The position numbers and the translations under genes were made by a program. Positions 42,523 to 51,975 of a DNA stretch of 64,000 nucleotides are shown here, in pieces; the first letter of the stretch is position 1; each line of letters opens with the position of its first letter. Below the pieces are notes generated by a model. That model did no database searches and was not told the DNA's origin. It was given only the letters and a program-made list of their open reading frames with translations. Origin of the DNA: an uncultured Mediterraneibacter sp. (GTDB taxonomy: Bacteria; Bacillota; Clostridia; Lachnospirales; Lachnospiraceae); the NCBI RefSeq assembly GCF_934309415.1, contig NZ_CAKRDI010000012.1, positions 1-64,000 on the forward strand, written 5' to 3'.

Positions 42523-44520
42523 TTGCAGAACAAAACAGACAGAGAAAATGAGAAATTACAGATCTTAAAACAATATTTTGGATATGATGCTTTCCGTGAA
42601 GGGCAGGAGGAGATCATCGATCATATTCTGGCTGGGGAGGATGTGCTTGCCATTATGCCGACCGGTGCGGGAAAGTCACTCTGTTATCAGGTACCGGCCC
42701 TGATGCTTCGTGGAATTACAATTGTTGTATCACCGCTGATCTCATTGATGATGGATCAGGTGAAAGCACTGAATGAAGCAGGCGTGCATGCGGCGTATAT
42801 TAACAGTTCCCTGACGGAAAATCAGATTGCGAAGGCACTGGAATTTGCCAAACAGGGAAGATATAAGCTGATCTATGTGGCTCCGGAGCGTCTTCTGACT
42901 CCACGGTTTCTGGATTTTGTATGTCATACCGAGATTGATCTTCTGACGGTGGATGAAGCGCACTGTATTTCCCAGTGGGGACAGGATTTCCGTCCGGGAT
43001 ATCTGAAAATCCTGGAATTCATCAATACATTGCCGAGAAGACCGGTCGTGAGTGCGTTTACAGCGACTGCCACAGAGAAAGTAAAGGAAGATATCAGGGA
43101 AACATTACAGTTAGATCATCCGTTTGTAAAGGTGACGGGATTCGACCGTGAGAATCTGTATTTTGAAGTTCAGACAGTAAGAAATAAGAAGCAGAAAACA
43201 GAAGAATATGTAAAGAAACATGCGCAGGAGAGCGGAATTATTTATTGTGCCACGAGAAAAAACGTAGATGAATTGTATCTGCATCTTCAGAATGCAGGAA
43301 TATCGGTAGGAAGATATCATGCCGGCATGAGTAATGAGGCAAGAAAAGAAAGTCAGGAAGCCTTTATTTATGACCAGATTCAGGTGATGGTTGCGACCAA
43401 TGCGTTTGGAATGGGAATCGATAAATCCAATGTGCGATATGTGCTTCATTTCAATATGCCACAGAGCATGGAAAACTATTATCAGGAGGCAGGAAGAGCA
43501 GGGCGTGACGGAGAGCCGGCAGAGTGTGTGATCTTCTATTCAGCGCAGGATGTGATGATCAATCAGTTTCTTCTGGACAGTAAAGAGAATATGGGAGAAT
43601 TTACTCCGGAAGAACTGCGGGTGATTCGTGAACAGGACATAGCACGGCTACGAAAAATGAGCGGATATTGTACTACGGTGAAATGTCTCCGCCATTATAT
43701 TCTGGAATATTTCGGACAGGAGTCCGATGAAACCTGCGGAAACTGTTCGAACTGTCTGACGGAATTTGAACAGTATGATGCGACGGAGGCAGCACAAGAT
43801 CTGCTGGCATGTATTCGTGAATCCGGACAGCGCTATGGCATGAATCTGATCATTGCAACATTACTTGGTGCCAATACAGTTAAAATCCGGAACAGCGGGA
43901 TGAATCGTAACTCCTGTTATGGAAAGCAGAGCAAAATGGGGCAGTCTCTTATGAAAGAAATTGTCTATGCACTTCTGGAACAGGGATATCTGAGACAGAC
44001 AAAGGACCGTTATGCAATTTTGAAACTGGGAGATCAGGATTTGCCGGAGCAGTTTTTCATTACATATAAAAAAGAAGAAGTATCGGAGAATACAGGAACA
44101 GGCAAGAGCTCTTCCGGCAGAAAGAAAAATGGAAAAGGCAGTGCAGGAACACTTGGAGTTCTTACAGAAAAATCAGCAGCGCTGTTTGAAGAACTGCGAA
44201 GCCTTCGTTATGATCTGGCGAAAAAGCGTGGAATTCCGCCGTATATGGTGGCGTCTGACAGAACATTGCATGAATTGTGTGTGATGATTCCATCAACAGA
44301 GGAAGAGATGCTGGATGTGCATGGAGTTGGTGCAAAGAAGTACGAACAGTATGGAGAGGCATTTCTCAATTGTATCCAACAGCATATCCAGGGAGATCGG
44401 GAAGGATACGGAGAGACTGGTGAACTGGAAGAAAATATATCGCATGCTACTGGAAAAACTCAGAGAAAACCGGAGAAAAATCCATTGGATGAAGGCCCGT
44501 TTGGAAGCGTGGTCGGATAA
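42523..44520 (+). CDS. recQ: ATP-dependent DNA helicase RecQ
   Basis: A 3'-5' helicase for recombination repair. The 665-residue protein has all parts: helicase core with Walker A MPTGAGKSLCYQ, Walker B VDEAHCISQWGQDFRP and motif VI (YYQEAGRAGRDG). A RecQ-C-terminal zinc site follows (CLRHYILEYF, then CGNCSNC), then a winged helix, and a C-terminal HRDC domain (RGIPPYMVASDRTLHEL, about residues 560-625). The start codon is TTG with AAGGA 8-9 nt upstream; no in-frame ATG fits as well. The Lys/Gly-rich linker before HRDC is ordinary. It is probably monocistronic or follows the YkgJ gene. Confidence 0.94.
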   Translation: MQNKTDRENEKLQILKQYFGYDAFREGQEEIIDHILAGEDVLAIMPTGAGKSLCYQVPALMLRGITIVVSPLISLMMDQVKALNEAGVHAAYINSSLTENQIAKALEFAKQGRYKLIYVAPERLLTPRFLDFVCHTEIDLLTVDEAHCISQWGQDFRPGYLKILEFINTLPRRPVVSAFTATATEKVKEDIRETLQLDHPFVKVTGFDRENLYFEVQTVRNKKQKTEEYVKKHAQESGIIYCATRKNVDELYLHLQNAGISVGRYHAGMSNEARKESQEAFIYDQIQVMVATNAFGMGIDKSNVRYVLHFNMPQSMENYYQEAGRAGRDGEPAECVIFYSAQDVMINQFLLDSKENMGEFTPEELRVIREQDIARLRKMSGYCTTVKCLRHYILEYFGQESDETCGNCSNCLTEFEQYDATEAAQDLLACIRESGQRYGMNLIIATLLGANTVKIRNSGMNRNSCYGKQSKMGQSLMKEIVYALLEQGYLRQTKDRYAILKLGDQDLPEQFFITYKKEEVSENTGTGKSSSGRKKNGKGSAGTLGVLTEKSAALFEELRSLRYDLAKKRGIPPYMVASDRTLHELCVMIPSTEEEMLDVHGVGAKKYEQYGEAFLNCIQQHIQGDREGYGETGELEENISHATGKTQRKPEKNPLDEGPFGSVVG

Positions 44521-44619
44521 TTGAATCAAGTGCGGTTCCATTTTATTGGTTACGGAAACCAGCAGGTTGGATAAGAATATAAGTTTGCTTAGTAAGTTTC
44601 AGAAAGAAGTGACAGAAGA

Positions 44620-46770
44620 ATGAAAATTAAATTATTTCCTACATTGAGGGGATATAAAAAAGAGTATCTTGCAAAGGACATTTTCAGTGGGATCATTATG
44701 GCGGCGGTTTCAATTCCGATCTCGATGGGATATGCGCAGATCGCGGGGGTTCCGGCAGTATACGGACTGTATGGTTCGGTTGTGCCGATTCTGTTCTTTG
44801 CGTTATTTTCCACATCGAGACAGTTTATCTTCGGAGTGGATGCGGCGCCGGCGGCAATTGTAGGAGCCGCACTGACAACGCTTGGAATTACAGCAGAGTC
44901 AGATGCAGCCATGCAATATGTTCCAACGATTGCTCTGTTTGCGGGATTATGGTTGTTGCTCTTTTATGTTCTGCATGCGGATAAAATTGTAGATTTTATT
45001 TCTACGCCGGTTATGGGCGGTTTTATCAGCGGAATCGCAGTGACGATTATTCTGATGCAGATTCCTAAACTGTTGGGAAGTCCGGCGGGAACAGGAGAAT
45101 TCCTGGAGTTGATGGAACATATCGTGACAGCATGTACAAGAATTAACTGGTTGTCGCTTGCACTGGGAGTGGGCGCGCTGATCCTCTTAATTGCAATGAA
45201 GAAGATTGCGCCGAAATTTCCGATGGTGATTGTCATTATGCTTGCCGGAGTGGCAGCAACGATGGTGTTCCATGTGAATCAGTATGGAGTTGTGCTCCTT
45301 TCAGAGGTACAGACAGGACTTCCGAAATTGTTTATTCCGGATTTCACAGGACTTGATCTGACACAGGTGGCAGGACGTGGACTGATGGTGGCAGTTGTGA
45401 TCATGGCAGAGACACTTCTTTCAGAGAATAACTTTGCTTCTAAGAATGGATATAAACTGGATGACCGTCAGGAAATACTGGCCTGTGCAGCAGGAAATAT
45501 TTCTGCTGGACTGGTGGGATGCTGCCCGGTGAACGGAAGTATCTCCCGAACTTCGATGAATGACCAGTACGGAGGGAAGACGCAGGGCGTATCGATTGTG
45601 GCAGGGCTTACAATGGCGGTGATTCTGATGTCGGCAACCGGATTTATCGGATATCTTCCGGTTCCGGTACTGACAGCGATCGTTATTTCTGCGTTGATGA
45701 ATGTAGTGGAGACACATCTTGCAGTTCGACTGTTTCAGGTGAGCAGAAATGAATTTTACATTTTTATGGCAGCATGTGTGAGTGTACTTTTCCTTGGAAC
45801 CATCTATGGTGTAATCATAGGAATTCTTCTTTCCTTCGTTGCAGTGATTTTAAGAGCAACGAATCCGCCGAGATCTTTCCGTGGAATGATACCGGGAAAA
45901 GAGGCATATTATGATCTGAAGAGAAACCGGTTTGCCTATCCGATCAAAAATGTCATAATTTACCGGTTCAGTGAAAACCTGTTTTTTGCTAATATAAAGA
46001 TATTGATCAATGACATCGAAGAAAGCATTCAGGAGGATACAAAAGTAGTGATCCTGGATGCGGCAGCGGTAAACAGTCTGGATATCACAGCTGCGGATGG
46101 ACTTGAGATGCTTGCAGAGAGCCTGAAAAAACGGGGAATTCATTTCTATATTACAGAGCATGACACAGGGGTAAATGACCAGATGCGGAAACTTGGAATC
46201 GGTCATCTGATTGAAGAAGGTATGGTCAGACGTACCATTCTGGCTGCATTGCATGATGCTGGAATTGAATTCCCGTGTCCGTTGGACATACCAGAGGAAG
46301 ATCTGGAAAAAATCCGGAACAGAGAGTATTTCTCACTTCCTGCGGAAGAAGAACATACATTGGAAGAGTTTGCCTGGGCATTTGGTGATGATGCTGTGAA
46401 AGAGATCGAGAAGCATGTACATGCAATCGTAGAACAGATTCATGAAATTACTGATCTGGAACAGCTGTCTGAAGAAGGTCTGGAAGAAAAGATTAAATAC
46501 TGGCATTCGCTGGGAGCACTAGATGAGGATGAGCTGCTTCGAAGAATGGAGCTTCATTTGGATGAACTTCCAAAGGATGTAAAAGAGAACAAGAAACTTG
46601 TTATCGAGCTGATTGAAAGACGAAGAAGACACCTGAGAGAAAAACTTCTGGAAGAGCATCCGGATGTGCTTGCCCATATAGAGGCACGTAGAGAGCGGTT
46701 GGAAAAACGACTGGAAAAACAGAACCCGGAAGGCATCAGAAAGTGGAGACACTGGAAAGATGAGATATAG
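44620..46770 (+). CDS. SulP-family anion transporter with STAS domain and long C-terminal extension
   Basis: The 716-residue inner-membrane transporter has an N-terminal SulP domain of 10 or more helices (ISMGYAQIAGVPAVYGLYGS is the family signature; CPVNGSISRTSMNDQ lies in the core). A cytosolic STAS domain covers about residues 435-550 (VILDAAAVNSLDITAADGLEMLAE). The last 150-170 residues are a charged, helical extension (LPAEEEHTLEEFAW, then RRRRHLREKLLEEHP) not seen in standard SulP proteins. The substrate (sulfate, bicarbonate or another anion) cannot be told from sequence. A solo mobile hairpin 14 bp past the stop may serve as a terminator. Confidence 0.9.
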   Translation: MKIKLFPTLRGYKKEYLAKDIFSGIIMAAVSIPISMGYAQIAGVPAVYGLYGSVVPILFFALFSTSRQFIFGVDAAPAAIVGAALTTLGITAESDAAMQYVPTIALFAGLWLLLFYVLHADKIVDFISTPVMGGFISGIAVTIILMQIPKLLGSPAGTGEFLELMEHIVTACTRINWLSLALGVGALILLIAMKKIAPKFPMVIVIMLAGVAATMVFHVNQYGVVLLSEVQTGLPKLFIPDFTGLDLTQVAGRGLMVAVVIMAETLLSENNFASKNGYKLDDRQEILACAAGNISAGLVGCCPVNGSISRTSMNDQYGGKTQGVSIVAGLTMAVILMSATGFIGYLPVPVLTAIVISALMNVVETHLAVRLFQVSRNEFYIFMAACVSVLFLGTIYGVIIGILLSFVAVILRATNPPRSFRGMIPGKEAYYDLKRNRFAYPIKNVIIYRFSENLFFANIKILINDIEESIQEDTKVVILDAAAVNSLDITAADGLEMLAESLKKRGIHFYITEHDTGVNDQMRKLGIGHLIEEGMVRRTILAALHDAGIEFPCPLDIPEEDLEKIRNREYFSLPAEEEHTLEEFAWAFGDDAVKEIEKHVHAIVEQIHEITDLEQLSEEGLEEKIKYWHSLGALDEDELLRRMELHLDELPKDVKENKKLVIELIERRRRHLREKLLEEHPDVLAHIEARRERLEKRLEKQNPEGIRKWRHWKDEI

Positions 46771-46784
46771 AATGGTGAAAAGTC

Positions 46785-46821
46785 GTTACTGTGTTTACAG
46801 CTATGCTGTGAACACAGTAAC
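46785..46821. repeat. Solo HP3 hairpin after the SulP gene
   Basis: A 37-bp version with arms GTTACTGTG and CACAGTAAC, two base pairs longer per arm. AAAAGTC occurs just before it and again at 46825-46831, a probable target duplication with a 2-bp offset. Confidence 0.8.
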
Positions 46822-46930
46822 ACAAAAAGTCTTAATAATTACTTAGGATTTTACAATCAGTCTTGAGAAAATAAGGGGAGAATGCTATTATAAGTGATGG
46901 AAAATAAAAGGGACAAAAGAGTAATATAAA

Positions 46931-48493
46931 ATGCAGAACGAAAGAGAAGAAAACAGAGAAAAACATACACAATACAGACAGAGGAGCACAGACAGGTACA
47001 GCAGTGCGCCATTTGATGAAAGTGAACTGGATGTCTGGACAGAACAGTTTAACAGAAGAGAAGAGGCACGTGCTGTCAGAAATAAAGAGAGAATCCGCAA
47101 GCTGAAGAGAAGACGAAGACGATTGATCCTTGCAATGCTGGCGGTGATCATTCTTCCGATTGCCGGAATCAGGTTATTTATGAATTCACATCCGTTGATC
47201 TTGAAGCATACAGTCATTCAACAGGAACTTAAGGAAAAACTGGACTTGAAATCGAATCTGAGATTTATGTCGGCAAAGAAGAAAAAGCAGGTTCAGATCG
47301 AAGGAACAGTTGATGTAGAAAAAGAGGGAGAATACTCTATCGTTTATAAATACAAAACGTACGAGAAGAAAGCAACTGTAAAGGTCAGCGACACACAGGC
47401 ACCGGTTCTGACGATGAAGAAAAGCTTCACGACAGATGAAACAGGAGAGGTGACACCGGAAGATTTTATCAAGAAGATTGAAGATGCCTCAGAAGTCACC
47501 TGTTCGTTTAAAGATCAGGAAGACTGGTCCAAGAACGGAGAATATGATGTGACAGTTGTGGCAGAAGATGCAGATGGAAATCAGTCTACCGGAACATCGA
47601 AGCTGATCCGTAAGAAAGATACCACTGCGCCGGAGATTACAGGAATTGATGCAGCAGAGATCCTTCAGGGAAAAACCATGAATTTTGAAAAAGGTGTAAA
47701 AGTGAAGGATGATGCGGATCCAAACCCGGAACTGACCGTTGACTCTTCTGCAGTAGATACTGTGACACCGGGAACTTATACAGTGACTTACACTGCAAAA
47801 GACCGCTCGGGCAATGAAACAACTGCAGACCGTGAGATTACGGTAAAAGAGAATCCGGATTATGAGAAGAAGATCGTATATCTGACCTTTGATGACGGTC
47901 CGTCAGAAAATACATCAGAGATTCTGGATGTTCTGAAAAAGTATAATGCGAAGGGAACATTCTTTGTTACCGGAAATAATCAGGAACATGACGATCTGAT
48001 CAAACGTGCTTATGATGAGGGACATGCGATCGGACTTCATACATACACTCACGACTATGCAAAGGTATACGCTTCGGAAAAAGCATATTTTGCAGATCTT
48101 AAGAAAGTGTCCGACCTGGTGGAAAAACTTACAGGGGAAAAATCTTATCTGATCCGTTTTCCGGGAGGATCCAGTAATACAGTCAGTGCGAAATATGTCA
48201 AAGGTCTGATGACAACTCTGACAAAGGAAGTAGAGGAGAAGGGCTATGAATACTTTGACTGGAACTGTGATTCGACGGATGCCAGTGGAAATAATGTACC
48301 GGTGAGTACATTGGTAGAGAATGCGACTTCCTGTTCAGCCAACCATGTCACGATTCTGATGCACGATACAGATGCAAAAGATACGACAGTACAGGCGCTG
48401 CCGAAGATTATTGAGTATTACCGTAGTCAGGGATATGCATTTGAAGGACTGACAAAAGATTCAATTGCAGCGCACCATAGTGTGAACAATTAA
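46931..48493 (+). CDS. Membrane-anchored polysaccharide deacetylase with Ig-like repeats
   Basis: The 520-residue cell-surface enzyme probably N-deacetylates peptidoglycan or another polysaccharide. A basic cytosolic N-terminus (RKLKRRRRRL) leads to one transmembrane helix (ILAMLAVIILPIAGIRLF). Next come bacterial Ig-like repeats (DUF5011 style, about residues 130-310: TQAPVLTMK, TTAPEITGI, TVTYTAKDRSGNET). The C-terminal NodB domain has motif 1 TFDDGP, motif 2 HTYTHDYAKVY, motif 3 RFPGGSSN and motif 5 LMHD. The ribosome binding site is weak. A separate terminator follows. Confidence 0.92.
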   Translation: MQNEREENREKHTQYRQRSTDRYSSAPFDESELDVWTEQFNRREEARAVRNKERIRKLKRRRRRLILAMLAVIILPIAGIRLFMNSHPLILKHTVIQQELKEKLDLKSNLRFMSAKKKKQVQIEGTVDVEKEGEYSIVYKYKTYEKKATVKVSDTQAPVLTMKKSFTTDETGEVTPEDFIKKIEDASEVTCSFKDQEDWSKNGEYDVTVVAEDADGNQSTGTSKLIRKKDTTAPEITGIDAAEILQGKTMNFEKGVKVKDDADPNPELTVDSSAVDTVTPGTYTVTYTAKDRSGNETTADREITVKENPDYEKKIVYLTFDDGPSENTSEILDVLKKYNAKGTFFVTGNNQEHDDLIKRAYDEGHAIGLHTYTHDYAKVYASEKAYFADLKKVSDLVEKLTGEKSYLIRFPGGSSNTVSAKYVKGLMTTLTKEVEEKGYEYFDWNCDSTDASGNNVPVSTLVENATSCSANHVTILMHDTDAKDTTVQALPKIIEYYRSQGYAFEGLTKDSIAAHHSVNN

Positions 48494-48509
48494 ATAAAGA
48501 AGAATGAAT

Positions 48510-48566
48510 AATCAGAAAATGCCGTTCTCTCATCTTATTGATGTTTGAGCGGCATTTCCTGATTTG
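48510..48566 (+). terminator. Terminator of the deacetylase gene
   Basis: AATCAGAAAATGCCG pairs with CGGCATTTCCTGATT, with T residues following. Confidence 0.8.
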
Positions 48567-48669
48567 AAGTAAAATGAGTAACAATCAGTTGTTTCGTTTT
48601 ACAGAGATACTGTAAATATACAGAATTCTCAGTGAATACAAATACACTGTCTGTTACCTGAATGAATGA

Positions 48670-48769
48670 GAGGCTTTCTATAGAAAGCGTGTAAAGCCAG
48701 TGGAGTTGATTCAATGACAGTTGAAAGTGCTGGCTTTACAGCAGAGGTTACATGGTGTAACTTCTGCTG
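48670..48769 (-). terminator. Hairpin cluster downstream of galT
   Basis: Three stem-loops lie after the galT stop. They are AGCAGA-GTTAC with GTAAC-TCTGCT (48741-48769), GTAAAGCCAG with CTGGCTTTAC (48691-48740) and GCTTTC/GAAAGC (48670-48687). They probably end the galK-galT transcript. Confidence 0.65.
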
Positions 48770-48779
48770 AACTTACAGT

Positions 48780-50270
48780 CTACAGTACCGCGATGAAACG
48801 GCGGAATGCTTCCAGACCTTCCGGAGTGCATTTGTACACACCGGCATCTTCCAGAACCTGACAGAAAACTTTTCCGACTTCTTTCTGGAGGATCTCTTTC
48901 ACATTATCCACATTGATCTCCGGGTATGCAGGCAGGAATTCATCTACCCAGTCTGCATGTTTGGCAATCTGTTCATTGCTGCGGATGTCTTTCTTTTCAA
49001 GAATATATTCTTTCAGAAGTTCCAGCTCGCCTTTCAGACGGGCAGGAAGAACTGCAAGTCCCATAACTTCGATCAGACCGATATTTTCTTTCTTAATATG
49101 ATGCAGTTTTGCATGTGGATGGTAAACACCAAGTGGGTGTTCTTCTGTCGTAATGTTATTACGAAGTGTAAGATCCAGTTCGTACAAATCTCCGCGTTTG
49201 CGGGCAATCGGAGTGATCGTGCTGTGTGGTGTTCCGTCAGTCTCTGCAAAAATGAAAGCAGATTCGTCAGTATAACCACGCCATTTTCCTAAAATATGTT
49301 CTGCCAGATCGATGATACGCTCTGTGTCTGTTCCCTGAAGTCGGATGACAGACAGAGGCCATTTTACAATACCGGCTTTGACGTCTTCATATCCTTTGAC
49401 TGTAAAGGAATCAATGATTGGTGCTTTTGCCATGGCGAAAGTATAATTTCCGCCCTGGAAATGATCGTGGCTTAAGATAGAACCGCCAACGATCGGAAGA
49501 TCGGCATTGGATCCAAGGAAGTAATGCGGGAACAGTTTGATGAAATCAAACAGCTTCGCAAAAGCATTCCGGTCGATCTTCATTGGAATATGCTGACCGT
49601 TGAATACGATACAGTGCTCGTTGTAATATACATACGGAGAATACTGGAATCCCCATTTTCCATTCTGGATCGTGATCGGGATGATTCTGTGATTCTCACG
49701 TGCCGGATGATCCAGTCTTCCGGCATATCCTTCATTCTCCATGCAGAGCTGACACTTCGGGTAAGCAGAAGATTTTGCTTTTCCTGCTGCAGCGATGGCT
49801 TTTGGATCTTTCTCCGGTTTGGAAAGATTGATCGTGATATCCAGTGTGCCGTAGTCAGTGTCTACAGTCCATTTCATATCTTTCTTGATACGATATCTGC
49901 GGATATAGTTGCTGTCCTGGCTTAATTTATAGTAGTAAGCAGTAGCTTCTTCCGGAGAAGCTTCGTAATGTTTCCAGAATTCATTCTGTACCTGAGCCGG
50001 ACGAGGCATCAGACAGTTCATGATCTTTGTGTCGAAAAGATCACGATAACCGATACTGTCTTCGATGATTCCGCGTGCGACAGCTTCATTTAAAAGATCT
50101 GCAAGAACATCTTCCAGAACGATATCATCAAGATCGCAGTCAGGATCTTCGTAATTATCTTCATGGAAAAGATCCAGCAGAAGATTGGTTGTGTAGATGC
50201 GTTCTGTTTCCGGAGTGAGTTCTGTATTGATTCCATATTGAACCAGCTTTTTAATAGATTCGTAAAGCAT
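48780..50270 (-). CDS. galT: Galactose-1-phosphate uridylyltransferase, class II
   Basis: Transfers UMP between UDP-glucose and galactose 1-phosphate. The 496-residue length and sequence are of the Gram-positive GalT2 type rather than the short class I enzyme. Features are an N-terminal helical region, FDTKIMNCLMPRPAQV, CQLCMENEGYAGRLDHPAREN, FQYSPYVYYNEHCIVFN, and the segment VGGSILSHDHFQGG, where the His of SHDHFQGG is the likely nucleophile. AGGAGG precedes the ATG. It is the second gene of a galK-galT operon; 167 bp, including a decayed mobile repeat, separate the two. Confidence 0.96.
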   Translation of the reverse strand: MLYESIKKLVQYGINTELTPETERIYTTNLLLDLFHEDNYEDPDCDLDDIVLEDVLADLLNEAVARGIIEDSIGYRDLFDTKIMNCLMPRPAQVQNEFWKHYEASPEEATAYYYKLSQDSNYIRRYRIKKDMKWTVDTDYGTLDITINLSKPEKDPKAIAAAGKAKSSAYPKCQLCMENEGYAGRLDHPARENHRIIPITIQNGKWGFQYSPYVYYNEHCIVFNGQHIPMKIDRNAFAKLFDFIKLFPHYFLGSNADLPIVGGSILSHDHFQGGNYTFAMAKAPIIDSFTVKGYEDVKAGIVKWPLSVIRLQGTDTERIIDLAEHILGKWRGYTDESAFIFAETDGTPHSTITPIARKRGDLYELDLTLRNNITTEEHPLGVYHPHAKLHHIKKENIGLIEVMGLAVLPARLKGELELLKEYILEKKDIRSNEQIAKHADWVDEFLPAYPEINVDNVKEILQKEVGKVFCQVLEDAGVYKCTPEGLEAFRRFIAVL

Positions 50271-50378
50271 GATAAAAACCTCCTGAGTTATAATCGGATA
50301 GCCGACCGATATTCAGAATTAATATTTAATAAAAGAATACCAGTCAGGCTATATGGATAGATGTACAGTTAAAACCAA

Positions 50379-50440
50379 GTTACTGTTCACAGTATAGTTG
50401 TAAAAAGTAACATATCTCGTCGTTTAGAATCGACTGATTA
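50379..50440 (-). repeat. Partial mobile element between galK and galT
   Basis: A decayed HP3 (GTTACTGTTCACAG, then AAAAAGTAAC) and half of HP2 (ATCTCGTCG, then TTTAGAATCG) remain. The fragment ends at the galK stop codon, so the galK 3' end and the repeat are directly joined. Confidence 0.7.
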
Positions 50441-51607
50441 GGCGAGGCGAGAAGCACCATCTCCGATATCTACTGTGTAGAATTCAGCCTCATGGCCGAC
50501 TTTTTCTTTGTATGCTTTTCCGATGTTTTCAATGAAAGGTTCAACGGCTTCATCTTTTACGATGCTGACAGTGCAGCCACCGAATCCACCACCTGTGATA
50601 CGGGAACCGAGAACTCCAGGGATCGCCCATGCAAGATCTACCAGAATATCGATTTCATCACAGGATACTGCATAGTCATCACGAAGAGAGATATGAGACT
50701 GGTTCATAAGCTGACCGAATGTCTCGATGTCTCCCGCTTTCAGTGCAGCGACAGCATCGATCGTACGCTGGTTTTCGTATACGGCATGTTTTGCACGCTT
50801 TAACTGAATCTCATCTTTGATCAGGTCTTTGTGTGCTTCGAATTCTTCCGGTGTCAGATCACCGAGTGCTTTGATATCCAGTTCTGTCTGGAGTGCCTTG
50901 AGTGCTTCTGCGCATTCATTTCTTCTGTCGTTGTATGCGGAATCAACCAGGCTGTGTTTTACTTTACTGTTTGTGATGACGATCTTTGCTCCGTTCAGTA
51001 CGCAAGGTGCATATTCATAGTTCAGAGTGCTTGTGTCGAGGAAGATTGCGTTGTCTTTTTTACCCATGGCAACCGCAAACTGATCCATAATACCACAGTT
51101 ACAGCCGTTGAAGTTATTTTCGGAATACTGGCCGATCAGTGCAAGATCTGTCATGGATAGACTGTCGATGCCGAACAGGTCAGTCAGGATCACACCTGTT
51201 AAAACTTCCAGAGAAGCAGAAGAGGAGAGTCCGGAACCATTCGGGATATTTCCCCAGATGATCATATCAAATCCTGTATCGATAGCGTGTCCTTTTTCAG
51301 CAAATGCCCATACAACGCCGAGCGGATAGTTTGCCCAGTTGTAAGTTTTCTTATAGGAGAGGTCATCCAGAGATACCTCTACGACACCAAAAGTATCCAG
51401 GTTCATGGAATAGAAACGAATCTTGTTGTCCTCTCTTTTTCTTGCTGCGCCGTATGTACCAAGTGTCAGTGCACATGGAAATACGTGGCCTCCGTTATAG
51501 TCGGTATGTTCTCCGATGAGGTTTACGCGTCCCGGTGAGAAATAGAAACGTGCACCTTCGGATGAGCCGAAAAGTTCTTCGAATTTGTCAAACAGCTTTT
51601 TTTTCAT
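50438..51607 (-). CDS. galK: Galactokinase
   Basis: Phosphorylates D-galactose at C1 with ATP, the entry step of the Leloir pathway. The 389-residue GHMP kinase has all three family motifs: GRVNLIGEHTDYNGGHVFP (residues 26-44), the ATP loop PNGSGLSSSASLEV and the C-terminal GSRITGGGFGGCTV. The catalytic Asp lies in NGCNCGIMDQFAVAMG. AGGAGG precedes the ATG. It is first in the galK-galT pair and divergent from an AraC-type regulator. A TATAAT box (51678-51683, minus strand) lies about 70 bp upstream with a poor -35, consistent with an activated promoter. Confidence 0.97.
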   Translation of the reverse strand: MKKKLFDKFEELFGSSEGARFYFSPGRVNLIGEHTDYNGGHVFPCALTLGTYGAARKREDNKIRFYSMNLDTFGVVEVSLDDLSYKKTYNWANYPLGVVWAFAEKGHAIDTGFDMIIWGNIPNGSGLSSSASLEVLTGVILTDLFGIDSLSMTDLALIGQYSENNFNGCNCGIMDQFAVAMGKKDNAIFLDTSTLNYEYAPCVLNGAKIVITNSKVKHSLVDSAYNDRRNECAEALKALQTELDIKALGDLTPEEFEAHKDLIKDEIQLKRAKHAVYENQRTIDAVAALKAGDIETFGQLMNQSHISLRDDYAVSCDEIDILVDLAWAIPGVLGSRITGGGFGGCTVSIVKDEAVEPFIENIGKAYKEKVGHEAEFYTVDIGDGASRLA

Positions 51608-51677
51608 ATTACATGTCCTCCTGAAATAAAATGATCAGATTTTGAAAAGCAGTAACTCCGATTTTCATTCTGATTTT

Positions 51678-51683
51678 ATTATA
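51678..51683 (-). promoter_or_regulatory. -10 box of the galK promoter
   Basis: A consensus TATAAT on the minus strand with only a weak TAGACC at the -35 position. It suggests dependence on an activator such as the divergent AraC-type protein. Confidence 0.5.
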
Positions 51684-51744
51684 CATGGATTCCCTCAAAA
51701 GGTCTATAAAAAATACGTGCGGTGATATGTAAAAATGTTGCCTG

Positions 51745-51805
51745 GATTACTGTTCACAGCATGTTACTGTATGTTACTGTTTACAGGTTACCTGTGAACA
51801 GTAAC
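51745..51805. repeat. Solo HP3 hairpin with truncated neighbours
   Basis: An intact HP3 (51773-51805, GTTACTGTT/AACAGTAAC) is preceded by two broken half copies (ATTACTGTTCACAGC and ATGTTACTGT). It lies between the galK promoter and the AraC-type gene. Confidence 0.75.
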
Positions 51806-51975
51806 CATAATACAGTATCTTGCGGTTTGCTTCTATATAGGGGTATAATATAGGATAAGAAAGAGATCAATGAAACGGAAAGTCGTTTAAACAGATGCTT
51901 GAATCAGGATTGTTGCATTCATCTACGATTTTATGAATCTGAAAGGATTTGACATTACAGGAGGGAAAGCAGGAC

